A DNA stretch of 64,000 bases from Caballeronia fortuita (GCF_001544835.2 NZ_FCNX02000004.1:1-64000), one strand, 5' to 3'. Counted from the first letter of the stretch, positions 1-8,946 are shown. Program-made: numbers and translations. The notes: generated by a model from the sequence alone, not told the origin.

Positions 1-67
1 ACTTCGCGATCTGACCGATCCCGATGTTCCGGTACTCCGGCCTTGGTTTTTTTACGGCTTCAGCCAT
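1..67 (-). CDS. sdhC: Succinate dehydrogenase cytochrome b556 subunit, 5' end only
   Basis: Only the first 22 codons are inside the window; the gene runs off the left edge. The N-terminus reads MAEAVKKPRPEYRNIGIGQI, which is the hallmark start of the beta-proteobacterial SdhC membrane anchor (RPEYRNI motif). SdhC with SdhD anchors the SdhAB catalytic subunits in the inner membrane and binds haem b and quinone. An AAGGGG ribosome-binding site lies about six bases before the ATG. The gene is divergent from the LysR regulator at 293. Identification rests on 22 residues, but this motif is distinctive. Confidence 0.75.
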   Translation of the reverse strand, partial: MAEAVKKPRPEYRNIGIGQIAK

Positions 68-237
68 GCTAGACCCCTTCCAAACTGATTGACGATTCGC
101 GCGCCGCCGATGCACGAGTCCATGCACGGCACGGGCGCGACCCGTCCTGCCAATACGCTTACACGAGCGGCCGGCGATGTATTCGGGGATAGTTCTAGCC
201 CGCGCACTGCGCGATAGCGGTATTTTGTCGCGCGATT

Positions 238-289
238 GATATACTGTCCAATATCTATCTCGTCTTTCTGAAATATCTTTTACAGATAT
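238..289. promoter_or_regulatory. Two dyads between sdhC and the LysR gene, candidate LysR operators
   Basis: Two inverted repeats lie just before the LysR start: GATAT-N8-ATATC at 238-255 and ATATC-N7-GATAT at 273-289. The surrounding 50 bases are clearly more AT-rich than the flanks. LysR-type regulators usually bind two imperfect dyads in the shared divergent promoter region and repress themselves, so autoregulation is a reasonable inference. Operator function has not been shown. Confidence 0.4.
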
Positions 290-292
290 CGC

Positions 293-1183
293 ATGGAACT
301 GCGCCATATCCGCTATTTTCTGGCCGTTGCAGAGGAGCGCAACGTGACGCGCGCGGCTGAGCGGCTCGGCATCGGCCAGCCGCCGCTCAGTCAGCAGATT
401 CACGCGCTCGAAGACGAACTCGGGGTGCGGCTCTTCCGGCGCACGGGGCACGGCGTCGTGCTGACGGAGGCCGGCGAGACTTTCGCCGCCGATGCGAAGC
501 GCCTCATCAACGACGCGCGTCTCGCCATCGAAAAGGCGCAGAGCGCGGGGCGCGGCGAGATCGGGCAGCTCAATATCGGGTTCACGGGATCGGCGGCGTT
601 CAACCCCGTCGTGTCGAAGCTCATTCGTTCGTATCGGCAGGCTTATCCGAACGTCACGCTCACGCTCACCGAAGGCAACACCGCGCAACTGCTCGCGCAT
701 CTCGATGCGGGCCGTGTCGATGTCGCGTTCGTTCGTCTGGGCAGCCAGTCGCCCGCTGGCGTGCAGATCAATCACATCGCGATCGAGCCGATGAAAATCG
801 TGCTGCCCGCCACGCACAAGCTCGCGAAGAAGCGCAAGGTGCCGCTCGCGGCACTGTCGGACGATGCGTTCGTGTTGCTGCCGCGCGAAGCGAGTCCGAC
901 CTTGCATGACGTCATCATCGGTGCGTGCCGTGAAGCTGGGTTCGAGCCGATCGCCGGACAGCAGGCTCCGCAGCTTTCCTCAGTCGTGAACCTGGTCGCG
1001 GCGGAATTCGGCGTATCGCTCGTTCCGGCGTCCGTGTGTCAGATACAGGTCGATGGCGTCGCGTACACCGACGCGCTCGGCAGCGCGATCACGATTCGTC
1101 TCGCACTGGCATCGCGCATCGACGCGACCACGGCGAAGACCACGAACTTCCTCGATATCGTGCGGCAGATCGTTACTTCATAG
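293..1183 (+). CDS. LysR-family transcriptional regulator
   Basis: This is a 296-residue LysR-type regulator. The N-terminal winged helix-turn-helix occupies about residues 1-60 (MELRHIRYFLAVAEE start, then TRAAERLGIGQPPLSQQI). It is followed by a linker helix and a two-lobed effector-binding domain from about residue 90 to 290, which most resembles the BenM/CatM group, whose members often respond to aromatic-pathway intermediates. The ATG at 293 has no obvious ribosome-binding site because the dyad described at 273-289 occupies that position. It is divergent from sdhC. The target is unknown; sdhC or the gene itself are candidates from position only. Confidence 0.85.
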   Translation: MELRHIRYFLAVAEERNVTRAAERLGIGQPPLSQQIHALEDELGVRLFRRTGHGVVLTEAGETFAADAKRLINDARLAIEKAQSAGRGEIGQLNIGFTGSAAFNPVVSKLIRSYRQAYPNVTLTLTEGNTAQLLAHLDAGRVDVAFVRLGSQSPAGVQINHIAIEPMKIVLPATHKLAKKRKVPLAALSDDAFVLLPREASPTLHDVIIGACREAGFEPIAGQQAPQLSSVVNLVAAEFGVSLVPASVCQIQVDGVAYTDALGSAITIRLALASRIDATTAKTTNFLDIVRQIVTS

Positions 1184-1298
1184 CCCTTACGTTGTCATCA
1201 GAACAAGCGCGCATTGCAATCGGCGCGTTTTCGTCCAAACTTCATTTCGCAAGAGCGTCGGGAAGAAGGCCGCATCTCGTTGATCGAGGAGCAAGGTC

Positions 1299-2048
1299 AT
1301 GCGCGAAGAATTGAAGCGTCCGCTGCAATGCACACCTGAATGCCGCCGGGGCTTTCTCAAATCGGTTGCATCCGCGACCATCGCGGGAATCGCCGCGCCG
1401 CCGCTTTTCATCACGTCCGCTCATGCCGATGCCTTGACGCATGCGCAACGCGACGCCATGTCGCCCGAACAGATTCTCGATGCGATGAAGCGCGGCAACG
1501 AGCGCTTTCGCCGAGGCGAACGCAAGGCGCGCAATTACCTTGCGGAACAGAAAGCAAGCGCGAAAGGACAATATCCCGCGGCCGTGCTGCTGAGTTGCAT
1601 CGACTCGCGCGCGCCCGCGGAAGTCATCATGGATCTGGGCATCGGCGATATCTTCAATTGCCGCGTCGCGGGCAATATCGAGAACGACGATATCCTCGGC
1701 AGCATGGAGTTCGCGTGCAAGCTGATGGGCGCAAAGGTCGTGCTCGTGATGGGCCATACGTCGTGCGGCGCGATCAAAGGCGCGATCGCCAATGCCGAGC
1801 TCGGTCATCTCACGGCGCTGCTCGCGCGCATCAAACCCGCCGTGGATGCAACGCAATACGATGGCGAGCGCAGCGCCACGAACTACACGTTCGTCGATAA
1901 AGTGGCGCGTAAAAATGTAGAACTGACCATCGCGCAGATTCGCCGCGACAGCGCCGTGCTATCCGATATGGAGAATCAGCACGCCATCAAGATTGCCGGC
2001 GCGATGTACGACATCAACACGGGCGCGGTGGACTTCCTTACGTCCTAG
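1299..2048 (+). CDS. Beta-class carbonic anhydrase with Tat-like export signal
   Basis: The 249-residue protein interconverts CO2 and bicarbonate. The beta-class zinc site is complete: C100, D102 and R104 in CIDSR, then H153 and C156 in GHTSCGAIKGA. Residues 1-43 form an unusual N-terminus with a twin-arginine-like motif (CRRGFLKS, R16-R17), a hydrophobic stretch and an Ala-His-Ala cleavage site, so export by the Tat system is predicted; most bacterial beta enzymes are cytoplasmic. An AGGAG ribosome-binding site precedes the ATG. The gene ends four bases inside the convergent symporter gene. Enzyme class is certain; periplasmic location is inferred. Confidence 0.9.
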   Translation: MREELKRPLQCTPECRRGFLKSVASATIAGIAAPPLFITSAHADALTHAQRDAMSPEQILDAMKRGNERFRRGERKARNYLAEQKASAKGQYPAAVLLSCIDSRAPAEVIMDLGIGDIFNCRVAGNIENDDILGSMEFACKLMGAKVVLVMGHTSCGAIKGAIANAELGHLTALLARIKPAVDATQYDGERSATNYTFVDKVARKNVELTIAQIRRDSAVLSDMENQHAIKIAGAMYDINTGAVDFLTS

Positions 2049-3628
2049 CTTTCGACACGCTCACGCGTTACATCCTCTTGCCTGCGCACACCGCGCCGCG
2101 CCGACCAGTATTGCGTGCCCACGCCGATATCTTCCGACACGAACATCGCGCCGCGCGTCGCACGATAGTTCGCGAGCGCCTTATAGACGAGACGCTGACC
2201 GATCAGAAGGATCGGCACGTTGAGCAACACCATCACGATGTTCATCAGATCGGAGAGCGCCCACAGGTTCGGCAACTCGAGCCCGGCGAGCACGGTGAGC
2301 GCGCCAAACGGCACGAACACGAGCGAACCGACGACGCGAATGCCGACGATGAAACCTCGACTGCGCGAAATGAAGTTAGCCGAAATTTCGGCGAATGAAA
2401 TCATGCCGAGCAGCGTGGTGAACGCGAACAGCCCATAACACACGCACATCACGATCTTCACGACGTGCGCAACGGAAACCGGCACGAGCGTTTCGACCGA
2501 TGCGAGATACACCGTGATCTTCGATGCCCTGACCGATTCCCACGCCTGTCCATCGACGGTGCCGGTCCACACGTGCGCCATCACGACGATGAAGCCGGTC
2601 ATCGTGCAGATGACCATCGTGTCGAAGAACACGCCGAGACTTTGCACGAAGCCTTGCTCGCAGGGATGATCGTTGTCGGCGATCGCGGCCGCCATCGTGA
2701 TGGTGCCCTGGCCTGCTTCGTTCGACATCAGCCCGCGCTTCACGCCCTGCGCGAGCGCGGTGCCGATCGCGCCGCCGAAGAGCGCATGCGGCGCGAACGC
2801 CCCGACGATCACCTCATGGAAGAAGTATGGAATCAGCGGCAGATTGATGACGATGATGACGAGCGACATCAGGCAGAAGAGCGTTGCCTTGATCGGCACG
2901 AGCACGTCGGTATAAGCGGTCACGCGCCGGATGCCGCCCATGATGATGAACGAGCAAGCCGCGACGAGCACGGCCGCGATCGCGTAATAGACCGTCGACT
3001 GACGCGCGAGATGCGTGCCTGTCAACGTGTCGGCGATGGTGCCTATCGCGGTGAACACGTTGAACGTCTGCGGCGGCACGTTGAATAGCGCGTAGACGAT
3101 GAACACGAGCGATAGAAACGTCCCGACGATGCGCCTGTCGCCGAGAATGCGCCGCCCATAGAACGGCAGGCCGCCGACGAACTCGTCGTGCTTTTTTTCC
3201 TTGAAGAGCTGCGCGAGCGTCGATTCCATGAACGCGGTCGCCATGCCGAAGAACGCGGCCACCCACATCCAGAACAATGCGCCCGGCCCGCCGACTGAAA
3301 TGGCGCCCGTGATGCCGACGATATTGCCCGGCCCCGCGCGCATCGCGAGACCGAGCATGAACGATGCAAGCGCGCTCACGCCCGTCTTCGACGATTGTCT
3401 GCGCAGCATGATGCGCACGATCTTGCCGACGTTCATCGTCTGGATGAAACGCGTGCGAATCGTGAAATGAATGCCGACGCCGACGAGCAACAGGATCGCG
3501 AACGAGAACTGCCCGAGCACGGGAATCCGCGAATAAACGCTGAAATTAGTGGGGAACTCCCACAGAAAATCCGAGACGGGCGCAATGAACGCGAACAATG
3601 CATTCACGGATTGGAAGAGACTTTCCAC
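2045..3628 (-). CDS. Sodium:alanine/glycine symporter (AGCS family)
   Basis: This inner-membrane secondary transporter imports small neutral amino acids with Na+. Family signatures include the GPGNIVG segment and SNEAGQGTI, within about eleven hydrophobic helices. An upstream ATG at 3733 would add 35 residues of unlikely sequence. I instead choose the GTG at 3628, which gives 527 residues starting VESLFQSVNALFAF and has an AAGGA ribosome-binding site about ten bases upstream. The gene is convergent with the carbonic anhydrase, and the two stop codons overlap by four bases. Substrate specificity cannot be read from the sequence. Confidence 0.85.
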   Translation of the reverse strand: MESLFQSVNALFAFIAPVSDFLWEFPTNFSVYSRIPVLGQFSFAILLLVGVGIHFTIRTRFIQTMNVGKIVRIMLRRQSSKTGVSALASFMLGLAMRAGPGNIVGITGAISVGGPGALFWMWVAAFFGMATAFMESTLAQLFKEKKHDEFVGGLPFYGRRILGDRRIVGTFLSLVFIVYALFNVPPQTFNVFTAIGTIADTLTGTHLARQSTVYYAIAAVLVAACSFIIMGGIRRVTAYTDVLVPIKATLFCLMSLVIIVINLPLIPYFFHEVIVGAFAPHALFGGAIGTALAQGVKRGLMSNEAGQGTITMAAAIADNDHPCEQGFVQSLGVFFDTMVICTMTGFIVVMAHVWTGTVDGQAWESVRASKITVYLASVETLVPVSVAHVVKIVMCVCYGLFAFTTLLGMISFAEISANFISRSRGFIVGIRVVGSLVFVPFGALTVLAGLELPNLWALSDLMNIVMVLLNVPILLIGQRLVYKALANYRATRGAMFVSEDIGVGTQYWSARRGVRRQEDVTRERVES

Positions 3629-3876
3629 GCTTGGGCGTTCCTTGGTTGCTTCGACCTGACTCAGACAGGCTTGCGGAATGTTGATGAACCGGCGTCGTTC
3701 GATGCCGGCGGGGCGTGCCTGGCTGGCACGCAAACGTATGCGAGGCAGCGATTATACGGTCAGGCGTCACGCATTCATCGGATGCGTGAAAATCAGACGG
3801 TTAGTTGCGACAAGACATCATGCGCAACTCATTTGTCTCTTGCACAATCTCGTGCACAACGCGTCAGGAGAACGGG

Positions 3877-4380
3877 ATGGCCGAACGACTCGCAAAACTT
3901 CTCGCCGTGGCTTCGATGGCTCTGCTCGCCTCGCTCGTCAGCTTCGGCAACCTGACGGACTATGGCAGCAACTTGCAATTCGTCGTGCATGTCTTGCGCA
4001 TGGACACGACGTTTCCCGGCAATGCCAACATGTATCGCGCGATTACGTCGCCGGTGCTGCAGCGTCTCGGCTATGACGTGATCATTTTTTTCGAAACGGT
4101 CACCGCGCTGTTGTGCTGGGCAGGCGTGATCGCGATGGCGCGCGCGCTGCGGCGTGACAACGCGGCGTTCGCGCAAGCCAAACGCTGGGCGATCGCCGGT
4201 CTCACGCTCGGTTATCTGACGTGGCAGGTCTGTTTCATGTCGATCGGCGGCGAATGGTTCGCGATGTGGCAATCACAGCAATGGAACGGCACGGAAAGCG
4301 CGTTCCGCTTTTTCATCACGTTTCTTGTGATTCTGGTTTTCGTGACGCGTGCCGAACCGCTTCGTCCGTCGATCGAATGA
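3877..4380 (+). CDS. DUF2165-type small integral membrane protein
   Basis: This 167-residue protein has four predicted transmembrane helices and matches what I know of the DUF2165 family, for which no function is established. The open frame begins at 3805, but the ATG at 3877 is chosen because it has an AGGAG ribosome-binding site seven bases upstream and begins directly before the first hydrophobic helix. A conserved-looking loop GGEWFAMWQSQQWNG precedes the last helix. It lies between two convergent/divergent neighbours and seems to be monocistronic. Confidence 0.7.
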   Translation: MAERLAKLLAVASMALLASLVSFGNLTDYGSNLQFVVHVLRMDTTFPGNANMYRAITSPVLQRLGYDVIIFFETVTALLCWAGVIAMARALRRDNAAFAQAKRWAIAGLTLGYLTWQVCFMSIGGEWFAMWQSQQWNGTESAFRFFITFLVILVFVTRAEPLRPSIE

Positions 4381-4387
4381 ACGTCGA

Positions 4388-5335
4388 TCAATTCAATGCG
4401 ACCGCCGCCGCCGCGCCCACGGGCGTGCCCTCGATCGCCACCGATCGCTGTCCGTCCGGTCCCACTGGCACATCGCCGACGAGCGTCGTGCGATACAACT
4501 GACGATCGAAGTCGAGATCGAAGATGTCGGTGGGCGCGAGATGCGCGGTCGTGCGGTTGTCCCAGAACGCGATGCTGCCCGGCTCCCACTTGAACCGCAC
4601 CGTGAACTCCGGCCGCGTCACGTGCTCCCACAGCAATTCGAGCAACACCTGACTCTCACGCGGCGCGAGCCCCGCGATGTGCTTCAGGAAACCCGGGCTC
4701 ACATACAGCGCGCGTTCGCCGGTTTCCGGATGCACGCGCACGAGCGGATGTTCGCTGACGAGCGCGTGTTCGTTCACCGCCTTCTTGAACGCATCGGTGC
4801 CGCTCGCGCCTTGCGGCGGCGCGAAACGATGCACGCCGCGCAGGCCATCGACGAAAGCGCGCAGCGGCGCGGATAGCTTCTCGTATGCGATCACGAGATT
4901 GGTCCATTGCGTATCGCCGCCATAGGGCGGAATGGTCACGCCGCGCAGAATGGATGCGAACGGCGGATTCACCGCGGCCGTCACGTCCGTATGCCAGCCG
5001 GTCCACGGACGCAGCACCGACTGACCGTCGAAGCGCGTGGCCTTGCGGAACTTCGAAATCGAGTAGATCTCCGGATGGCCGTCGACGTGCCCGAACACCG
5101 GATGCCCCACCGTCAGCTCGCCGAACTGCGCCGAGAACGCGACATGCTGTCCGTGGGTCAGAAACTGCTCGCGGAAGAAAATCACGCGCCACTTGAGCAA
5201 CGCGGCGCGGATCGCGTCGACTTGCCGGACGGACAAAGGACGCGTCAGATCGACGCCGCCGATCTGCGCGCCGATATGCGCCGAAAGCGGACTGACGGTC
5301 ACTTCGGCTTCGTTCTCGATAGCGGCTGCGTTCAT
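4388..5335 (-). CDS. TauD/TfdA-family Fe(II)/2-oxoglutarate dioxygenase
   Basis: This 315-residue enzyme has the non-haem iron facial triad H115-x-D117 (GWHTDV) and H265 (TTAHLAP). R278 and R282 (DRQLYR) match the 2-oxoglutarate-binding arginines of TauD. Family members hydroxylate taurine, alkyl sulfates, 2,4-D or similar substrates next to a leaving group. It follows a sulfonate/nitrate-type solute-binding protein (38-base gap) and a TonB receptor on the same strand. That resembles the AtsK/SftP arrangement for sulfate esters, but the substrate is unproven. Weak ribosome-binding sequence AAGGAAT precedes the ATG. Confidence 0.85.
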   Translation of the reverse strand: MNAAAIENEAEVTVSPLSAHIGAQIGGVDLTRPLSVRQVDAIRAALLKWRVIFFREQFLTHGQHVAFSAQFGELTVGHPVFGHVDGHPEIYSISKFRKATRFDGQSVLRPWTGWHTDVTAAVNPPFASILRGVTIPPYGGDTQWTNLVIAYEKLSAPLRAFVDGLRGVHRFAPPQGASGTDAFKKAVNEHALVSEHPLVRVHPETGERALYVSPGFLKHIAGLAPRESQVLLELLWEHVTRPEFTVRFKWEPGSIAFWDNRTTAHLAPTDIFDLDFDRQLYRTTLVGDVPVGPDGQRSVAIEGTPVGAAAAVALN

Positions 5336-5373
5336 TTCGGATTCCTTTTTAAATCGGATAAATAATTACGCGC

Positions 5374-6390
5374 TCAACTGCCTTGCGCGTTCGCATCGTC
5401 GGCGAAGAAGTAATCGCGCCATGACTTCGGCTCGTGACGAATCACGCCAACCTTATGCAGGAACGTGCCCAGTTGCAACGTGTTTTGCGGGGTCGTCACG
5501 AAGCTCGTTTCCTTGTCGCTCAAAATGCGTTCGATGAACGCGGGCGAGAGCTTCGAGCCATCCTGGCGAATATAGATGGCCGCCGCTTGTGCCTTGTCCT
5601 GCTGAACGAGCTTCGCGGCGTCGTCGAGCGCCGCGCGCACGGCGGCATACGTCTTCGGATTGTCCTTGCGCCATTTCTCCGACGTCACGACGACGCTGCC
5701 CGTCGACGGCCCGCCGAGGATATCCGTGGAACTGGTGATCTTGTGGATCTTCGGGTCTTCGAGCTCCTGATACTGATACGGCGCGTTGGAGAAGTGCAGA
5801 TTGATGACTGAGTTGCCCGACAACATCGCGGTCGTCGCATCGGCGTGCGGCATGTTGACTTCGAAGCGGTCGAGACGCGCGTAATCGGCATCGCCGAACG
5901 CTTTCGCCGATGCCATCTGCAAAAGACGCCCTTGCTGCGACACGGCGACGGACACCACCGCGATGCGATCTTTCTCGCCGATGTCCCTGATGCTGCGGAT
6001 GCGCGGATCGTTCGTCAAGAGATAGACCGGCACCGCGCTTTGCGCCGACATCGCGCGAAAATCCTGATGCCCGCGCGTGCGGTCCCATATCGTCATCAAT
6101 GGCCCGATGCCGATGGTCGCGATATCCGCCGCGCCCGAAAGCAGCGCTTCGTTCACCGCCGCGCCGCCCGAGAGCGTGTTCCATTGGACGTCGATGGCAA
6201 GCCCTGAACGCGCGCCCGCCTTCTCGATCAGCTTCTGATCCTTCGCCACCTTGAGCAACAACGAACCGATGCCGTATTGATCGACGATCTTCACGTTGCC
6301 TTCCGCGTGCGCAAAGTGCGGCGATAAGACGAGCGCCGCCATCGACGCAAACGCGGCGAAGAGGCGTTGCAATGAAGATGTCGTCGTCAT
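5374..6390 (-). CDS. ABC-type periplasmic solute-binding protein (SsuA/TauA/NrtA-like)
   Basis: The 338-residue protein has a signal peptide (about residues 1-29, ending SPHFAHA) and a type-2 periplasmic-binding fold related to SsuA, TauA and thiamine-precursor NMT1 proteins. Segments SGGAAVNEALLSGAADIATIG and GPLMTIWD are typical of the sulfonate-binding group. It would capture a small anion or sulfonate for an inner-membrane ABC transporter. No permease or ATPase gene accompanies it in this window, which is unusual. It lies between the TonB receptor (upstream) and the TauD-type dioxygenase (downstream) on the same strand. Confidence 0.8.
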   Translation of the reverse strand: MTTTSSLQRLFAAFASMAALVLSPHFAHAEGNVKIVDQYGIGSLLLKVAKDQKLIEKAGARSGLAIDVQWNTLSGGAAVNEALLSGAADIATIGIGPLMTIWDRTRGHQDFRAMSAQSAVPVYLLTNDPRIRSIRDIGEKDRIAVVSVAVSQQGRLLQMASAKAFGDADYARLDRFEVNMPHADATTAMLSGNSVINLHFSNAPYQYQELEDPKIHKITSSTDILGGPSTGSVVVTSEKWRKDNPKTYAAVRAALDDAAKLVQQDKAQAAAIYIRQDGSKLSPAFIERILSDKETSFVTTPQNTLQLGTFLHKVGVIRHEPKSWRDYFFADDANAQGS

Positions 6391-6410
6391 GCAGGGGGTA
6401 TCGTGGAAGC

Positions 6411-6486
6411 GCGGCGAGCAGACAATGTACTCGCCGCTTCCTCACACGCGAACGAAGAAATCCCGATACGGATAGCTTCGTTCGCG
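6411..6486. repeat. Two tandem stem-loops between receptor and binding-protein genes
   Basis: The 173-base gap between the TonB receptor and the binding protein contains two perfect inverted repeats: GCGGCGAG / CTCGCCGC (6411-6418 and 6430-6437), and an 11-base pair of arms CGCGAACGAAG / CTTCGTTCGCG (6447-6457 and 6476-6486). Neither is followed by a T-run on the minus strand. They could stabilise or attenuate the receptor transcript ahead of the binding-protein gene; this is inference. Confidence 0.45.
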
Positions 6487-6563
6487 ATAAGCGCCGGGCG
6501 GCGCTCACGACGATGGAACTCGACGCACCACGTCATCGAAAGACGCGGTGCGGTGCAACATGC

Positions 6564-8798
6564 TTACCAGTGATAGTTCATGCCGGCGAACACTTGGCGT
6601 CCGTAGCCGAACGCGCACCAGCTGCCGTAGTAGCACGACGCGACATATTCCTTATTGAAGAGGTTCTGCGCATTCACGTAGAGATCGACGCCCTTGAACT
6701 GCGGCATCGCGCGACCGAGATCGTAGTTCAGCGTGGCATCGACGAGGAAGAAGCTCGATACCTTGAAGCTGTTGTCGCTGCTGTACGTCGTGCCCGTGTA
6801 ACGTCCGCCCGCGCCCATCGACAGACCCGCGAGCGGACCACGATTGACCGTGTAATACGCCCACAACGAAGCCTGATTCTGTGGAATTGCGGGCAGGAAC
6901 TTGCCTTCGAGACCGCTGTTGTCCTTCGTGTACTTCGTGTTCAGATACGTATAGCTTGCAGTGACGTTCAACGAATCGGTGAGGCTCGCCTTCGCTTCGA
7001 GTTCGACGCCGAGCGAGCGCGCTTCGCCGACCGCCGACTGGAAGTTCGGGTTGTCCGCGTTCACGGTCAGAAGATTCTTGCGTGTCAGATCGAACAATGC
7101 GGCCGAAAAGAACGCGTTGTAACCCTTCGGCTGGAACTTCACGCCAACTTCATATTGACGTCCTTTCTCGGGCGAGAACTGCTGGCCGTTGATGTCGGTG
7201 CCCGCTTGTGGCGTGAACGATTCCGTATAGCTGACGTACGGCGCGATGCCGTTATCGAATACATACGTGAGGCCCGCGCGGCCCGTGAATGCGCGATCGA
7301 ACTGATGCGATACGACGCCGTACGTCGTGTTGTTCGAATCGCTGCTCGCCCAGTCCTCGCGTCCACCGAGCGTGAGGATCACGTTGCCCCAACGCGCCTG
7401 ATCCTGGGCATAGACGCCGTATTGCGTACCGCTCAGTACCTGGTGATAACGGTCCGGCGGCGTGATCGCCATGTTGTAGTTCGGCGCGAACATGTCGAGC
7501 GATGGCGCCGTGCCGAAGCCCGCGTCGAAGTTGCTCGCGTAATGCTGATAGTCGAAGCCGAACAGCACCGTATGATCGATCGGACCGGTCGAGATGTTGC
7601 CTTCGATCTGATTGTCGAACTGGATCGAGTTGAGGTTGTCGCGCGACGCAGCCGTGCCGCGATCCAGCGTGCGCAGGTCGTCTTCGAGCGCGCTTGCATA
7701 GACGCTCTTGTAGTCCTGCGCGAGATGCAGCAGACGGGCGTTCGAGCGGAACGTCCACGCGTTGTTGAGCTTGCGATCGAACTTGTAGCCGATCGATTCC
7801 TCCACGCGATTGAAGCTCTCGAAGTTGTGATCGCCGTCGTAGAAGTCGCTCGGCAATTTGCCGTTGGGGTTATAGAGCACAGTGCCTTGCGGCGGCACGC
7901 TGCCGTACGACGTGCTGCGCGGATCGTGCTGATAAAGCCCGAACAACGTGAGCGACGTCTTGTTGTCCGGACGCCACGTGAACGACGGCGCGATCGCGAT
8001 GCGCTTGTTGTACGTCGATTGCACCTGTCCGTCTTCCGAACGCGCGATACCGGTGATGCGATACAGATAGCGGTCATCGCCCGCGATCGGCCCGGAGAAG
8101 TCGAACTTCGCGGCCTTGTGCGCGTAGTTGCCGAACTCGATGCCCACTTCATGCAGCGGCACGACCGTCGGCATCTTGCTTTCCTGATCGAGCAAACCGC
8201 CCGCTGCTGCCTGACCGTAGAGCACCGACACCGGCCCCTTGAGCACTTCGACGCGCTCCATCAAGTACGGATCGATCTGCGGCACGGCGTACCAGCCGTT
8301 ATCGAGCAGTTTGAGACCGTTCCAGTATTTATCGGCGTCGAAACCGCGCACTTTCAGCATGTCGTAACGCGTTGCGATGCCGCCGCGCGTTTCGGGCGTC
8401 ACGCCCGACACATAGCGCACCGCCGCGTTCAGCGTCTGCGCGTGCTGCTGATCCATCTGCTCGCGCGTGACAACGGAAACAGACTGCGGCGTCTCCAATA
8501 GCGAGGTGCCCGTCTTGAGCGCGGTCGATTCCTTTGCGACGTAGCCTTTCGTCGGACCATAAGGCTCGTCGACGGCTTGCGCGGTGACCTTCACCGCTGG
8601 CAGCGTGCTGTCCGCGGGCGCTGTCGACGCGTCAGGCGTGTTCGAGGTCGATGCCGGCGCCGGCGCACTCGACGGCGCATCCGCCGATTGAGCGTAGGCA
8701 AGCGGCGCTGCCGCGAATAGCAGCAGCGCCGCTAGATCCAATGGCCGCAGAGCGACCGGGCTCACTATTCTTGATTTCATACTCGTTTTCGTGGACAT
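6564..8798 (-). CDS. TonB-dependent outer-membrane receptor (siderophore-receptor type)
   Basis: The 744-residue protein has a signal peptide ending LAYAQS, a Pro/Ala/Ser-rich linker, a TonB-box-like PAVKVTAQ, a plug domain (TSLLETPQSVSVVTREQM to ERVEVLKGPVSVLYG) and a 22-strand barrel ending in a terminal aromatic residue (NYHW). It belongs to the FhuA-like siderophore receptor family. A Fur-like box just upstream suggests iron control. Downstream genes (binding protein, TauD-type dioxygenase) instead hint at organosulfur or another nutrient, so the ligand is unclear. A second in-frame ATG six codons in (8780) is an alternative start; neither has a strong ribosome-binding site. Confidence 0.9.
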   Translation of the reverse strand: MSTKTSMKSRIVSPVALRPLDLAALLLFAAAPLAYAQSADAPSSAPAPASTSNTPDASTAPADSTLPAVKVTAQAVDEPYGPTKGYVAKESTALKTGTSLLETPQSVSVVTREQMDQQHAQTLNAAVRYVSGVTPETRGGIATRYDMLKVRGFDADKYWNGLKLLDNGWYAVPQIDPYLMERVEVLKGPVSVLYGQAAAGGLLDQESKMPTVVPLHEVGIEFGNYAHKAAKFDFSGPIAGDDRYLYRITGIARSEDGQVQSTYNKRIAIAPSFTWRPDNKTSLTLFGLYQHDPRSTSYGSVPPQGTVLYNPNGKLPSDFYDGDHNFESFNRVEESIGYKFDRKLNNAWTFRSNARLLHLAQDYKSVYASALEDDLRTLDRGTAASRDNLNSIQFDNQIEGNISTGPIDHTVLFGFDYQHYASNFDAGFGTAPSLDMFAPNYNMAITPPDRYHQVLSGTQYGVYAQDQARWGNVILTLGGREDWASSDSNNTTYGVVSHQFDRAFTGRAGLTYVFDNGIAPYVSYTESFTPQAGTDINGQQFSPEKGRQYEVGVKFQPKGYNAFFSAALFDLTRKNLLTVNADNPNFQSAVGEARSLGVELEAKASLTDSLNVTASYTYLNTKYTKDNSGLEGKFLPAIPQNQASLWAYYTVNRGPLAGLSMGAGGRYTGTTYSSDNSFKVSSFFLVDATLNYDLGRAMPQFKGVDLYVNAQNLFNKEYVASCYYGSWCAFGYGRQVFAGMNYHW

Positions 8799-8813
8799 CG
8801 TTGCGTGCGTGAA

Positions 8814-8849
8814 TGCGAATCGTTATTATTTGCGGACGCATTGTGACAA
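8814..8849 (-). promoter_or_regulatory. Promoter with Fur-like box ahead of the TonB receptor
   Basis: At 8814-8833 the sequence TGCGAATCGTTATTATTTGC matches the common Fur-box form TGCGAATGATTATCATTTGC except at three positions. On the minus strand a TTGTCA (-35 like, 8849-8844) stands 15-17 bases before an AT-rich TAATAA/ATAACG (-10 like) that falls inside the box. Fur binding there would block RNA polymerase when iron is sufficient. The box ends 15 bases before the receptor ATG. Iron regulation is inferred from the match. Confidence 0.5.
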
Positions 8850-8903
8850 GCTGTTCTGTATTTGTAAAGGACGATTCGAGCGTTTCGGTCCGGAGACGAT
8901 ACT

Positions 8904-8946
8904 GTTCCGCAAAAAAGTGGAACGTCAGACAAAAAAAATGCGGAAC
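8904..8946. repeat. Inverted repeat GTTCCGCA ... TGCGGAAC
   Basis: Perfect 8-base arms at 8904-8911 and 8939-8946 are separated by 27 A-rich bases, in the gap between the TonB receptor and the DUF1801 gene. There is no T-run suited to a terminator in either direction close to the arms. It could be an operator or a weak hairpin; the function is unknown. Confidence 0.35.

Noticed and set aside
6372..8501. 709-codon plus-strand frame opposite the TonB receptor
   Set aside because: A shadow of the receptor; no family features and improbable amino acid composition.
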